DNA from: Litorivivens sp047622145
GTDB taxonomy: Bacteria > Pseudomonadota > Gammaproteobacteria > Pseudomonadales > Spongiibacteraceae
Assembly: GCA_047622145.1 (NCBI GenBank)
Contig: JBLHMO010000060.1
Span: forward strand, 1-17,986
Length of the DNA: 17,986 bases
Direction of reading: 5' to 3'
Of this stretch, positions 1-6,725 are shown in pieces; the first letter of the stretch is position 1; every line of letters begins with the position of its first letter. Under the pieces are notes generated by a model. The model saw only the letters and a program-made list of their open reading frames with translations. It searched no databases and was not told the origin of the DNA. The position numbers and the translations under genes were made by a program.

Positions 1-128
1 GCCAGGGTGTCGTAAACTACCTCGGCATTGCCGCTAGCGCGCCAAATATTTTTAGCGAGATCGCAGGCACTGACTAAGCCGCTGAGAGCGAATATAAGCA
101 GTGTCGTGCGAGCGCGGTATAACCGTCC
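1..128 (-). CDS. Possible lipoprotein N-terminus, cut by the window edge and by a junction
   Basis: Read on the minus strand, 122 to 1 is an uninterrupted frame. It begins with a basic stretch (R-A-R), then a hydrophobic core (TLLIFALSGLVSA) and a cysteine (L-V-S-A-C), which is the pattern of a bacterial lipoprotein signal peptide; the chain then continues off the window. There is no ATG, GTG or TTG in frame. The codon where a start would be expected (125-123) is CGG, and TGA lies at 131-129. The plus strand here shows stops in frames 2 and 3 and no family resemblance to the downstream gene. I read this as the 5' end of a lipoprotein gene joined head-on to the truncated cytochrome gene, by rearrangement or by assembly error. 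It could also be chance, because only about 40 codons are visible. Confidence 0.3.
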
Positions 129-2207
129 TCAAACTTTCTGAGCGGGGATTACTTTCCGGCGAATGATGTTGGCGGCATATCCAAAGGTGTTTCTGTACTC
201 ATTGCAGACAACGACGAGGTCTTCAGTAGCAGAGTAAACACTGGCGTAAATCGCGCCTATATCGATGGTGTACTGCGCGCTGACGGGCGCCTTAAGTCGC
301 CCACGGCGGTGAGTGGACTGGCTGTTTATAGGGGCGGGCAATTCCCTAAGAATTTTTGGAGTGATGTTTTTGTGCCCGAACCCGCAGCCAATGCAGTAGT
401 GCAACTACGGGCTAATTTTGAAGACTTTGAGGTGCAGGCGCAACACATGGCTTACCCGGATGATCGCTGGGGTAAGCGCGAATTTGTAACGTCGACGGAT
501 GAGCGTTTTCGGCCGGTCGATGCCAAAGTTGGCCCCGACGGTGCGCTATACCTCATTGATATGTATCGCGGTATTATCCAGCACAAGGATTTTCTGACAG
601 ATGAGTTGCGTGAACAAATACTGGAACGCGGTCTTGATAAACCGCTGGGGCAGGGCAGAATCTGGCGTATTGTTCACACTGAACAAAGCAGGTTGACGTT
701 TCCCAAACTGGCGGCTGCAGAGACTCCCGATTTGTTGGTGGCACTGTCTCACCAGACGCCTTGGGTTCGGGAAACGGCCCAGCGCTTATTAATTGCGCGC
801 GCAGGCGCAACCAGAGCGATAGCAGAATTTTTGCTCGAAAGTCAGAACGAACTGGCATCGATTCATGCGCTGTGGGCATTGGCAGGTCGCCGTGAACTGA
901 CGAGTAGAGCCGTATTGGCCGTGTTGGCGAAACAGCACACGCGATTGTCTGTCCAGAGTTTGCGGGCAGGTGGTGAACTGCTGAGTGCCGAGCCATTACT
1001 GGCGCTTGAGGCTTATGTCCGGCAAGTCGACGATCAGTCCTTAACCCTTGCGTGGCTCAATGCACTAGCAAGGCATAATCAGCAGCCGGCGGTTTTGCTG
1101 CTACTGGCGGACACCTTACAGACTAGCTATAGGGATCTGTATGTGCGCGAAGCCGTAATACGAGCGGCGCAGGGCCAAGAAATAGCGCTGTTACACCGGT
1201 TGATTGCGCTTGGAAATATACACCGCGATGCTGATTGGTGGGCGCTGCTGTCCGGCCTTAGCCAAAGTTTTTATCGCCACAACACGGCAGTGGCCGCCAC
1301 CGTTTATGAATGGCTCGCGCTTGCCAACGCGCAAAACGGCGATCATCAGTGGCGACAGTTGGCCTTGCTCGAAGGATTGGCTAAATCGGCATCGTCGGCA
1401 CGTTCTCCATTTGAGCTGGCCTCGGTCCCGGCCATTTTTGAAGATAAAACCTTGGCGGAAACCGATCCACTCTGGACGGCGCGTCTGGCCGCTCGGCGAG
1501 CTTTTACTTGGCCGGGTGATGAGCTGGCTTCGGGGCTGGAGCCATTAACGGGCAGTCAAACCGCGTTGCTTGCAAAGGGCAAACATTTTTATCGCCACTG
1601 CGCGTCCTGTCATGGTGTGAATGGCGAGGGCGTTACCGGACTAGCCCCGGAGCTGTCGGGTTCACGCTGGGTGGGCGGCCCAGTTGAATGGCTGGCGCGA
1701 ATTGTATTGGACGGCTTGAGTGGGCCAATTGATGTGAACGGCAAAACCTGGAATGGCCTAATGCCGGGCCACCGGCAATTTCCTGAGCTGGATGATGAAA
1801 CACTCACGGGTTTGCTTATGCATGTGCGCCGCTTGGGAGCCAATCGAGCGTCAGTACCTTCGTTGGCTGATGTCGCTGCTATCAGGCAGCTGCCTGCTAA
1901 AGCGCTGCCATGGACAGTAAGCACAATTCAAGCGGTGCCCTATGTTACGCCGCTGAATCGCTTCACTGGCGAGTACAAAATCAGCTTTATCACATTTACT
2001 GTTAGCGTCGAGCAGGAGCGCCTGAATGTGAGTGCGCCTATCTACGGAACGGAGTCGATGGAGCAGGTCGATGCCAATAGTTTTAGCGTGAAGCAGGGCG
2101 GAGAAGTGCTGTTATTCAGGTTTGAAGAAGACGCACGGGGTAAGGTGAATGAGCTGGTGTTGGTGCGTGGTGGGCAGGAGCATCGAATCAAAAAATTAAC
2201 ACCGTGA
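123..2207 (+). CDS. Beta-propeller dehydrogenase-like / HEAT / cytochrome c protein, 5'-truncated
   Basis: The frame is open from 123, directly after an in-frame TAA at 120-122, to TGA at 2205-2207. The first possible start codon is GTG at 309, but the translation between 123 and 309 is already family-like (PANDVGGISKGVSVLI then a YIDG segment). The gene has therefore lost its 5' end rather than starting at 309. Numbering from 309, residues 1-120 look like the end of a sugar/sorbosone-dehydrogenase-type propeller (DAKVGPDGALYLIDMYRG). Residues 130-400 are helical and HEAT-like. A cytochrome c domain follows with haem motif CASCH at 431-435 and a possible distal Met in GLMPGHRQF. The last 80 residues are beta-rich and resemble DUF3471-type tails. 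The family is periplasmic and electron-transferring; the substrate is unknown. A link to steroid oxidation is possible only by neighbourhood. Confidence 0.7.
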   Translation, partial: PSSNFLSGDYFPANDVGGISKGVSVLIADNDEVFSSRVNTGVNRAYIDGVLRADGRLKSPTAVSGLAVYRGGQFPKNFWSDVFVPEPAANAVVQLRANFEDFEVQAQHMAYPDDRWGKREFVTSTDERFRPVDAKVGPDGALYLIDMYRGIIQHKDFLTDELREQILERGLDKPLGQGRIWRIVHTEQSRLTFPKLAAAETPDLLVALSHQTPWVRETAQRLLIARAGATRAIAEFLLESQNELASIHALWALAGRRELTSRAVLAVLAKQHTRLSVQSLRAGGELLSAEPLLALEAYVRQVDDQSLTLAWLNALARHNQQPAVLLLLADTLQTSYRDLYVREAVIRAAQGQEIALLHRLIALGNIHRDADWWALLSGLSQSFYRHNTAVAATVYEWLALANAQNGDHQWRQLALLEGLAKSASSARSPFELASVPAIFEDKTLAETDPLWTARLAARRAFTWPGDELASGLEPLTGSQTALLAKGKHFYRHCASCHGVNGEGVTGLAPELSGSRWVGGPVEWLARIVLDGLSGPIDVNGKTWNGLMPGHRQFPELDDETLTGLLMHVRRLGANRASVPSLADVAAIRQLPAKALPWTVSTIQAVPYVTPLNRFTGEYKISFITFTVSVEQERLNVSAPIYGTESMEQVDANSFSVKQGGEVLLFRFEEDARGKVNELVLVRGGQEHRIKKLTP

Positions 2208-2208
2208 T

Positions 2209-2245
2209 ACTAGCCTCGCGCAGCGTCAAGCGGCGCAGGGCTAGT
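2209..2245. terminator. Inverted repeat between convergent genes
   Basis: Arms ACTAGCC (2209-2215) and GGCTAGT (2239-2245) are perfect complements around a GC-rich 23-nt loop that can itself pair partly. They lie in the 44-nt gap between the convergent cytochrome and desaturase-family genes. There is no T-tract, so a bidirectional terminator is likely from position but not proven. Confidence 0.35.
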
Positions 2246-2251
2246 AGTGCC

Positions 2252-2956
2252 TTACACCAAGGTCTTAAATACCTTGTCATAGATCAGTGTGATGGTTGAG
2301 TAGTTGCCCTGCTGCATGTCCTTGTGGTGCTTGGCGTGCTTGAGCGAAATCCAGCTTAGGGTTTTACCGGGAAAGCTGTTCATGCGGATATGGCAGTGAT
2401 TAATCACGTTCAGATTGCTGAACACCAGCATGGCAACCGCTAGCGTCGATAGATGAAAGGGACCCATAAAAACGCCTAACAGTGTTGCTGAAACCATAAA
2501 CAAGGCGATGCCAATCACGGTTTCCAGCGGGTGCACGTAAAATGCGTCGATATGGGTTGGGTTGCGCGCTTGGTGGTGCAGAGCATGAATTTGGCGGAAG
2601 TAGCCTTGGCCGTGAAACAGAAAACGGTGCGTCAGGTAGTAAAAGAAATCGTAGACCATCAGTATGGCAACTAGATCCACGAGTACCTTCCAAATCGACG
2701 TATGCTCGAGCGTGACGATAAACGGCACCGCCAGTGCGAAAAAGGCTAGATTGGTGTAGAGCCCGATCATGCGGGTTGATTTGATGACCGGCGGGTATTT
2801 GTCCTTCGTTTTTTTCTCGCGGTCTTGCTCTCGATTGATTTCCCGCATGCCATCAAAGGCACGAATTCGCGACACCAGCGCTTTGCCTATCATTGAAACG
2901 ATGGCGAGGGTGGCGATGAGTGCCAGCGTTGCCTGCCAGTTGTAAATAAAGTTCAT
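2252..2956 (-). CDS. Sterol desaturase / fatty acid hydroxylase family membrane protein
   Basis: A 234-residue integral membrane protein of the FA_hydroxylase superfamily, which uses a histidine-bound di-iron centre to hydroxylate or desaturate lipids and sterols at the membrane. The visible histidine motifs are HRFLFH, HALHH, then HCH and HAKHHKD, in the usual order for the family. Hydrophobic segments lie at about residues 5-27, 68-88, 92-112 and 145-180. The start at ATG 2956 gives an N-terminus beginning with a membrane helix; its ribosome site is weak. It is divergent from kstD, with a 282-nt region between them carrying repeated operator-like half-sites, so the two may be co-regulated. 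A steroid or sterol substrate is plausible from context but not shown; lipid or carotenoid modification is the alternative. Confidence 0.85.
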   Translation of the reverse strand: MNFIYNWQATLALIATLAIVSMIGKALVSRIRAFDGMREINREQDREKKTKDKYPPVIKSTRMIGLYTNLAFFALAVPFIVTLEHTSIWKVLVDLVAILMVYDFFYYLTHRFLFHGQGYFRQIHALHHQARNPTHIDAFYVHPLETVIGIALFMVSATLLGVFMGPFHLSTLAVAMLVFSNLNVINHCHIRMNSFPGKTLSWISLKHAKHHKDMQQGNYSTITLIYDKVFKTLV

Positions 2957-2978
2957 TTGTCGATTCCGTAGTTTGGTC

Positions 2979-3086
2979 TATTTACTGTGTATTCCCGTGT
3001 AGCTCGGGCATAACTCCAGTGTTGGCAGTCCGGTGTATATAGTAAACATATATTTACTAAAATCAAAATGAATATTTACTAAATCA
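2979..3086. promoter_or_regulatory. Cluster of operator-like half-sites (TATTTACT) in the desaturase/kstD control region
   Basis: TATTTACT occurs at 2979-2986, 3051-3058 and 3073-3080. The middle copy forms an inverted repeat TAGTAAA-N6-TTTACTA at 3040-3059. The second and third copies are direct repeats about 22 bp apart, roughly two helical turns. This is the pattern of a dimeric regulator binding cooperatively. The same octamer in reverse (AGTAAATA) lies at 5740-5747 in front of the Rieske operon. Confidence 0.5.
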
Positions 3087-3101
3087 ATGATTTCTGGGAC
3101 A

Positions 3102-3114
3102 CTCTATAATAGAG
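3102..3114 (+). promoter_or_regulatory. Candidate -10 box for kstD within a small dyad
   Basis: TATAAT at 3105-3110 is a perfect -10 hexamer centred in the dyad CTCTA-TAA-TAGAG. No recognisable -35 box lies 16-18 bp upstream; that position holds AATCAA, next to the repeated half-sites. This suggests either an activator-dependent promoter or a chance hexamer in AT-rich sequence. If used, the kstD leader is about 120 nt long. Confidence 0.4.
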
Positions 3115-3153
3115 AATTGTTGGTTCCTGGCGTTGCGATGGGTTTCGAATTGA

Positions 3154-3166
3154 GCCCCGGCGGGGC
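3154..3166 (+). promoter_or_regulatory. GC-rich hairpin in the kstD leader
   Basis: GCCCC and GGGGC are perfect 5-bp arms around a GGC loop, between the candidate -10 box and the kstD ribosome site. It may stabilise or attenuate the leader. It is short and could be coincidental. Confidence 0.25.
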
Positions 3167-3238
3167 GGCGTACAGTATTTAAGGAAACGGTTATCAGGCA
3201 AGGCTGTTAGTCGAGGCTATTTACAAAGGGAGGGGTAG

Positions 3239-4909
3239 ATGACGCACGAAGAAGTGGATGTGATTGTGGTAGGCAGCGGCGCTGGTGGCTTAACTGCAGC
3301 CTTACGCGCGGCCCACGGTGGGCTCAGCGTGCTGGTGTTGGAAAAATCCCCGCGCTACGGCGGCACATCCGCTACGTCGGGCGGCGGCATCTGGATCCCC
3401 TGCAATCACTTGATGCCGGGGGTGGGCATTGCCGACAGCAATGAAGAAGCACTCGCGTATATGCGCGAGCTGGCTGATGGCGAAGTGCCCGATGACAACA
3501 TTATGGCTTTCGTCGACAAGAGCCCACAAATGCTGAGGTGGCTGGAAGATCACAGCGAAGTGCAGTATATGTCGATGGAGCACTACGCCGATTATTATCA
3601 GGCCGTAGAAGGCGCCAAACCGGGCGGACGTTCGCTTGACCCCTATCCCTACACCGCGAAGGCGCTAGGCGAAGCGTTCCGCACTATGCAGCCATCCCAC
3701 CCGCAAACCACGGTAATGGGCATGATGGCTTACAGCAATATCGAAGGCGCGGTATTACTCGGTAAGCGGCCCGGTTGGTTTGGCTTGGTCTGCAAGCTCG
3801 CCGTTCAGTACTTCAGCGATATCCCATGGCGATTCCAATCCAAGCGTTCACGGCGCCTGACCATGGGCAATGCGCTTATAGGCCGCTTGCGTAAGTCGCT
3901 GATGAAATTTCCGGTCGAGATTCGTTTATCAGCCCCCGTTAAAAGCCTGATGGTGGAAAATGGCCGCGTCTGCGGCGTGGTGATTGAGCAAGGTGGCCAA
4001 GTTCGTCATATTGGTGCTGAAAAAGGCGTGATACTGGCGGCGGGCGGCTTTGAGCACAGCGACCAGCTACGCAAGAAATATTTACCCAACCCCACCGAGG
4101 CGAGCTGGTCTTCGGCCAGCCCCTACAATACCGGCGACATGCTGGTGGCTGCGCAGAAACTGGGTGCCAAAACCGCTTTGCTGGATGAAGCTTGGTGGGG
4201 CCCAAGCATGATGGTTGACGGCGAAGATCGCAGTCGCCAGCTTTTTACCGAGCGCTCAATGCCCGGCGCGATCATGGTAAACAAAGACGGGAAGCGCTTC
4301 GTTAACGAATCGGTGGCCTATACGGCCGCAGTGCAGGCGATGCAGCAGCAGGGCAATCTGCCGGCTTACATCGTGTTCGACAGCCGCTATAAGGCGGAAT
4401 ACCCCTTCGGACCTTTACTGCCCGATGGCATGCATCTGAATTTTTTACAGCCCAAGCACGTTCGCGATGGCATTTTGACCAAAGCCAATAGCATTGCCGA
4501 GCTGGCTGAAAAAATGGACGTGGATACCACGGGCCTGAAAGACACGGTCGCCCGCTTTAATCAGTACGCCACGGCGGGCAAAGATCAGGATTTCAATCGC
4601 GGCGAAAATGCCTATGACCTGCTCTATGGCGATGTGCGTATCAGCCCGAATCCTTGTCTTGCACCGGTCATTAAACCGCCCTTTTATGCAGCGCAGGTTT
4701 TCCCTGGCGATATCGGCACCAAAGGGGGCTTGTTGACCAATGGCAAAGCGCAGGTCGTGAATGAAGACGGTGAGGTGATCCCCGGATTGTTTGCCATCGG
4801 CAATACCTCGGCCTCGGTGACCGGCCGCAGTTATCCGGGCGCGGGTGCCACGCTGGGGCCGGCCATGACCTTTGGCTTTATCGCGGCGGAAACGCTGTTG
4901 GAGTCTTGA
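3239..4909 (+). CDS. kstD: 3-ketosteroid delta-1-dehydrogenase (FAD)
   Basis: A 556-residue flavoprotein of the fumarate-reductase/KstD family. KstD removes hydrogens from C1 and C2 of ring A of 3-ketosteroids, which with 9-alpha-hydroxylation causes ring B to open. The N-terminus shows the FAD dinucleotide fold (GSGAGG, residues 12-17, then E35 ending the second strand) followed by GGTSATSGGGIWIP, typical of KstD. Near the C-terminus, TGRSYPGAGATLGPA holds Y532 and G536, with the same spacing as Y487 and G491, the known catalytic tyrosine and glycine of Rhodococcus KstD1. Length fits the family. ATG 3239 is preceded by a strong ribosome site (AAAGGGAGG). It stands alone: a REP-like palindrome and a convergent gene follow it. 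A delta-4 dehydrogenase is a possible alternative, so position specificity is not certain. Confidence 0.88.
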   Translation: MTHEEVDVIVVGSGAGGLTAALRAAHGGLSVLVLEKSPRYGGTSATSGGGIWIPCNHLMPGVGIADSNEEALAYMRELADGEVPDDNIMAFVDKSPQMLRWLEDHSEVQYMSMEHYADYYQAVEGAKPGGRSLDPYPYTAKALGEAFRTMQPSHPQTTVMGMMAYSNIEGAVLLGKRPGWFGLVCKLAVQYFSDIPWRFQSKRSRRLTMGNALIGRLRKSLMKFPVEIRLSAPVKSLMVENGRVCGVVIEQGGQVRHIGAEKGVILAAGGFEHSDQLRKKYLPNPTEASWSSASPYNTGDMLVAAQKLGAKTALLDEAWWGPSMMVDGEDRSRQLFTERSMPGAIMVNKDGKRFVNESVAYTAAVQAMQQQGNLPAYIVFDSRYKAEYPFGPLLPDGMHLNFLQPKHVRDGILTKANSIAELAEKMDVDTTGLKDTVARFNQYATAGKDQDFNRGENAYDLLYGDVRISPNPCLAPVIKPPFYAAQVFPGDIGTKGGLLTNGKAQVVNEDGEVIPGLFAIGNTSASVTGRSYPGAGATLGPAMTFGFIAAETLLES

Positions 4910-4927
4910 TCTGAGAGCGGGGGTATT

Positions 4928-4957
4928 GCCGGATACGCTGCGTTTAATCCGGCCTAC
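4928..4957. repeat. REP-like palindromic element
   Basis: The arms GCCGGAT (4928-4934) and ATCCGGC (4947-4953) pair perfectly, and the 3' flank reads CCTAC. The whole matches the layout of enterobacterial REP units, GCCGGAT-loop-TTATCCGGCCTAC, including the TTAATCCGGCCTAC end. It sits between convergent genes, the usual REP location. Only one copy is visible here. Confidence 0.55.
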
Positions 4958-5020
4958 CGCAGAGTCCGAAATTTAAGGGGGAATAGGCGCAGCATTTCGG
5001 GCGGGTTTTAGCGTCAGACA

Positions 5021-5032
5021 CCGGACGTCCGG
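5021..5032. repeat. Perfect 12-bp palindrome
   Basis: CCGGACGTCCGG, just past the 3' end of the tetR gene, in the kstD/tetR convergent gap. The 10-mer CCGGACGTCC recurs at 11681-11690 at the end of the aldolase gene. It could act in transcription termination for tetR, but no T-tract is evident. Confidence 0.3.
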
Positions 5033-5037
5033 CCCCT

Positions 5038-5673
5038 TTAATGAAAAACCATCGCCAGCAGGTAATTAATAAAGGCCTGCTTGTTGTGCTCATCAAGCGG
5101 GTGAATGCCGGCGGCCTGTTTGCCGGTTACTAGCGCTAGTGATCGGTCCATCAAGGGCCCCAGCGCCACAAAAGACACCAGAACGCTCGCCAGAATGTCG
5201 CGCAATACGGTTTTCTGAACACGGCGAATAATGTCCGGGTCATCCAGTTCAATGCTCAGCGCCGCGCCGGGTACAAAATGACGCGCAAGCCATTCCATGC
5301 GCGGGCCTTCGCTGCTGCCCTCGCGCAGCAGTATTTGCCCGTAGGCTGGTATGGCAATAAGGGCGTCAATATAAGTGCTCATCAGGTAGCGGATGCGGGC
5401 TTTATCGTCGGCCAGTGTTTGTTTCTGGGGCTGATAATTTGATTCGAATTGCCGGGTAAAACGCTTTTCAACTAACTCAACCGCTACCTTCCATAAATTT
5501 TCTTTGCTTTTGAAGTGGTACAGAATCAAGGGCCGGTCGGCGCCGCAGCGCTGGGTGATTTCCCGAAAATTGGTGCCGTCAAACCCCAGTAGCGCGAAGC
5601 TCTCAATAGCGGCGTCGAGAACAGCCTGTCGAGTTTCAGCCTTTTGCTGTTCGCGTTTGTTGAGCGCGGCCAT
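5038..5673 (-). CDS. TetR-family transcriptional regulator
   Basis: A 211-residue regulator with the TetR N-terminal helix-turn-helix at about residues 12-60: RQAVLDAAIESFALLGFDG, then the recognition region ITQRCGADRPLILYHFKSKENL. The all-helical remainder should be the ligand-binding and dimerisation domain. TetR repressors normally release DNA when a pathway metabolite binds. It is divergent from the KshA-like gene, with 89 nt between starts and a perfect 7-bp-arm inverted repeat at 5725-5742, so it most likely controls that operon and itself. By analogy with KstR-type regulators the inducer may be a steroid or a steroid-CoA thioester; this is inference. Sequence similarity to KstR itself was not established. 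Confidence 0.88.
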   Translation of the reverse strand: MAALNKREQQKAETRQAVLDAAIESFALLGFDGTNFREITQRCGADRPLILYHFKSKENLWKVAVELVEKRFTRQFESNYQPQKQTLADDKARIRYLMSTYIDALIAIPAYGQILLREGSSEGPRMEWLARHFVPGAALSIELDDPDIIRRVQKTVLRDILASVLVSFVALGPLMDRSLALVTGKQAAGIHPLDEHNKQAFINYLLAMVFH

Positions 5674-5724
5674 AGAAGATTACCGATGTTTCATTGACAG
5701 GCATGTTAGCAAAACTTAGTCTTG

Positions 5725-5742
5725 ACTGACAGTTATGTCAGT
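5725..5742. promoter_or_regulatory. Probable TetR operator between tetR and the Rieske operon
   Basis: ACTGACA-GTTA-TGTCAGT is a perfect 7-bp-arm inverted repeat in the divergent intergenic region. It overlaps a possible -35 box TTGACT (5722-5727), so binding would block transcription toward 5763. The octamer AGTAAATA follows at 5740-5747, shared with the kstD control region. Confidence 0.6.
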
Positions 5743-5762
5743 AAATAGATTTTGGAGGTCGT

Positions 5763-6725
5763 ATGACCCAGCTTGTCGCCCGCGAAAAACGCTTCCCCTT
5801 TCCCATCCCTTACGGCTGGTTTCAGGTCAGCTTCGACAATGATGTGGCCGCAGGAGAGATCAAGCCGGTGCGCTACTTTGGCCGCGATTTGGTGCTGTGG
5901 CGTAGCGAGGCGGGGGAACTGCATTTACAGGATGCCTACTGCCCGCATTTAGGCGCGAATTTCGGTACCGGCGGGGAGGTGGTTGGCGAAGGTATTAAGT
6001 GCCCCTTCCATCATTGGGTATTTAACGGTGAGGGCAATGTCATTGAGATTCCTTACGCCAAACGCCTGAACGAAAAAGCCTGCGTGCGAATCTATCCGCT
6101 GGTAGTGCGGCACGGCATTGTGATGGCTTGGTATCACCCCAACGACGCGGCTCCCCTCTACGAGTTGTCGACTGTACCGGAGCTTGAAGACGAGGCCTAC
6201 GCTAAGCCGATTAGCACGGCGCATCACATTAAGACCTGTTTGCAGGAAATGGGCGAGAACACCGCAGACGGCGCGCATTTTATGACTGTGCACGGCCACC
6301 CCGGTGAGGCCGAGTACGGCAATTTTGAATTTCGCGACCAGTTTATGATTATGGAAAGCACTCAGACCTTTCCCAGTTCTGGCGGGCCGGTTGAGGGTAC
6401 GCTGAAATCCACCAGCATTGGCTTTGGTTGGGCGGAAGTGCGCTATCAAACGCTGATAGACGTGTGCATGCTCACCACCAATGTGCCGGTGGATGAAGAC
6501 AATGTGATTCAGTATTTCCATGTGTCCTATAAAAACCCTGATCGCGACCCCAAGATCGATCGAATAGGCGCGGCCTTTAATAAGGAAGTGAATCGCCAGT
6601 TAACTGACGATATTTTTATTTGGGAAAACAAACGCTTTGAAGCCAACCCTCAACTTTGTGACGGCGACGGCCCCATTGCTCGCTATCGCAAGTGGGCGCA
6701 ACAGTTTTATACGGAGGCGGTGTAA
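5763..6725 (+). CDS. kshA: Rieske non-haem iron oxygenase, KshA-like (3-ketosteroid 9-alpha-hydroxylase oxygenase component)
   Basis: A 320-residue oxygenase alpha subunit. The Rieske [2Fe-2S] ligands are C60-x-H62 and C80-x2-H83. The mononuclear iron site appears as ENTADGAHF...VHG with H172 and H177, and the carboxylate ligand is likely D282 or D283 in QLTDDIFIWENKRF. The C-terminal IWENKRF...DGDGPIARYRKWAQQFY is characteristic of the KshA/Neverland group, whose members hydroxylate or desaturate steroids. KshA adds the 9-alpha hydroxyl that triggers ring B opening, with electrons from a separate reductase (KshB), absent here. It is shorter than typical actinobacterial KshA (about 380 residues). 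ATG 5763 has GGAGG four bases upstream. Its stop overlaps the next start by one base. Alternative: oxidation at another steroid carbon. Confidence 0.8.
   Translation: MTQLVAREKRFPFPIPYGWFQVSFDNDVAAGEIKPVRYFGRDLVLWRSEAGELHLQDAYCPHLGANFGTGGEVVGEGIKCPFHHWVFNGEGNVIEIPYAKRLNEKACVRIYPLVVRHGIVMAWYHPNDAAPLYELSTVPELEDEAYAKPISTAHHIKTCLQEMGENTADGAHFMTVHGHPGEAEYGNFEFRDQFMIMESTQTFPSSGGPVEGTLKSTSIGFGWAEVRYQTLIDVCMLTTNVPVDEDNVIQYFHVSYKNPDRDPKIDRIGAAFNKEVNRQLTDDIFIWENKRFEANPQLCDGDGPIARYRKWAQQFYTEAV

Noticed and set aside
574..996. 140-codon minus-strand open frame inside the cytochrome gene
   Set aside because: It is antisense to a clearly family-like coding frame, and its translation is compositionally odd and shows no domain.
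6692..6724. Upstream in-frame start for the acyl-CoA ligase
   Set aside because: It lies within the oxygenase gene; the overlapping TAATG at 6723-6727 gives a normal coupled start.
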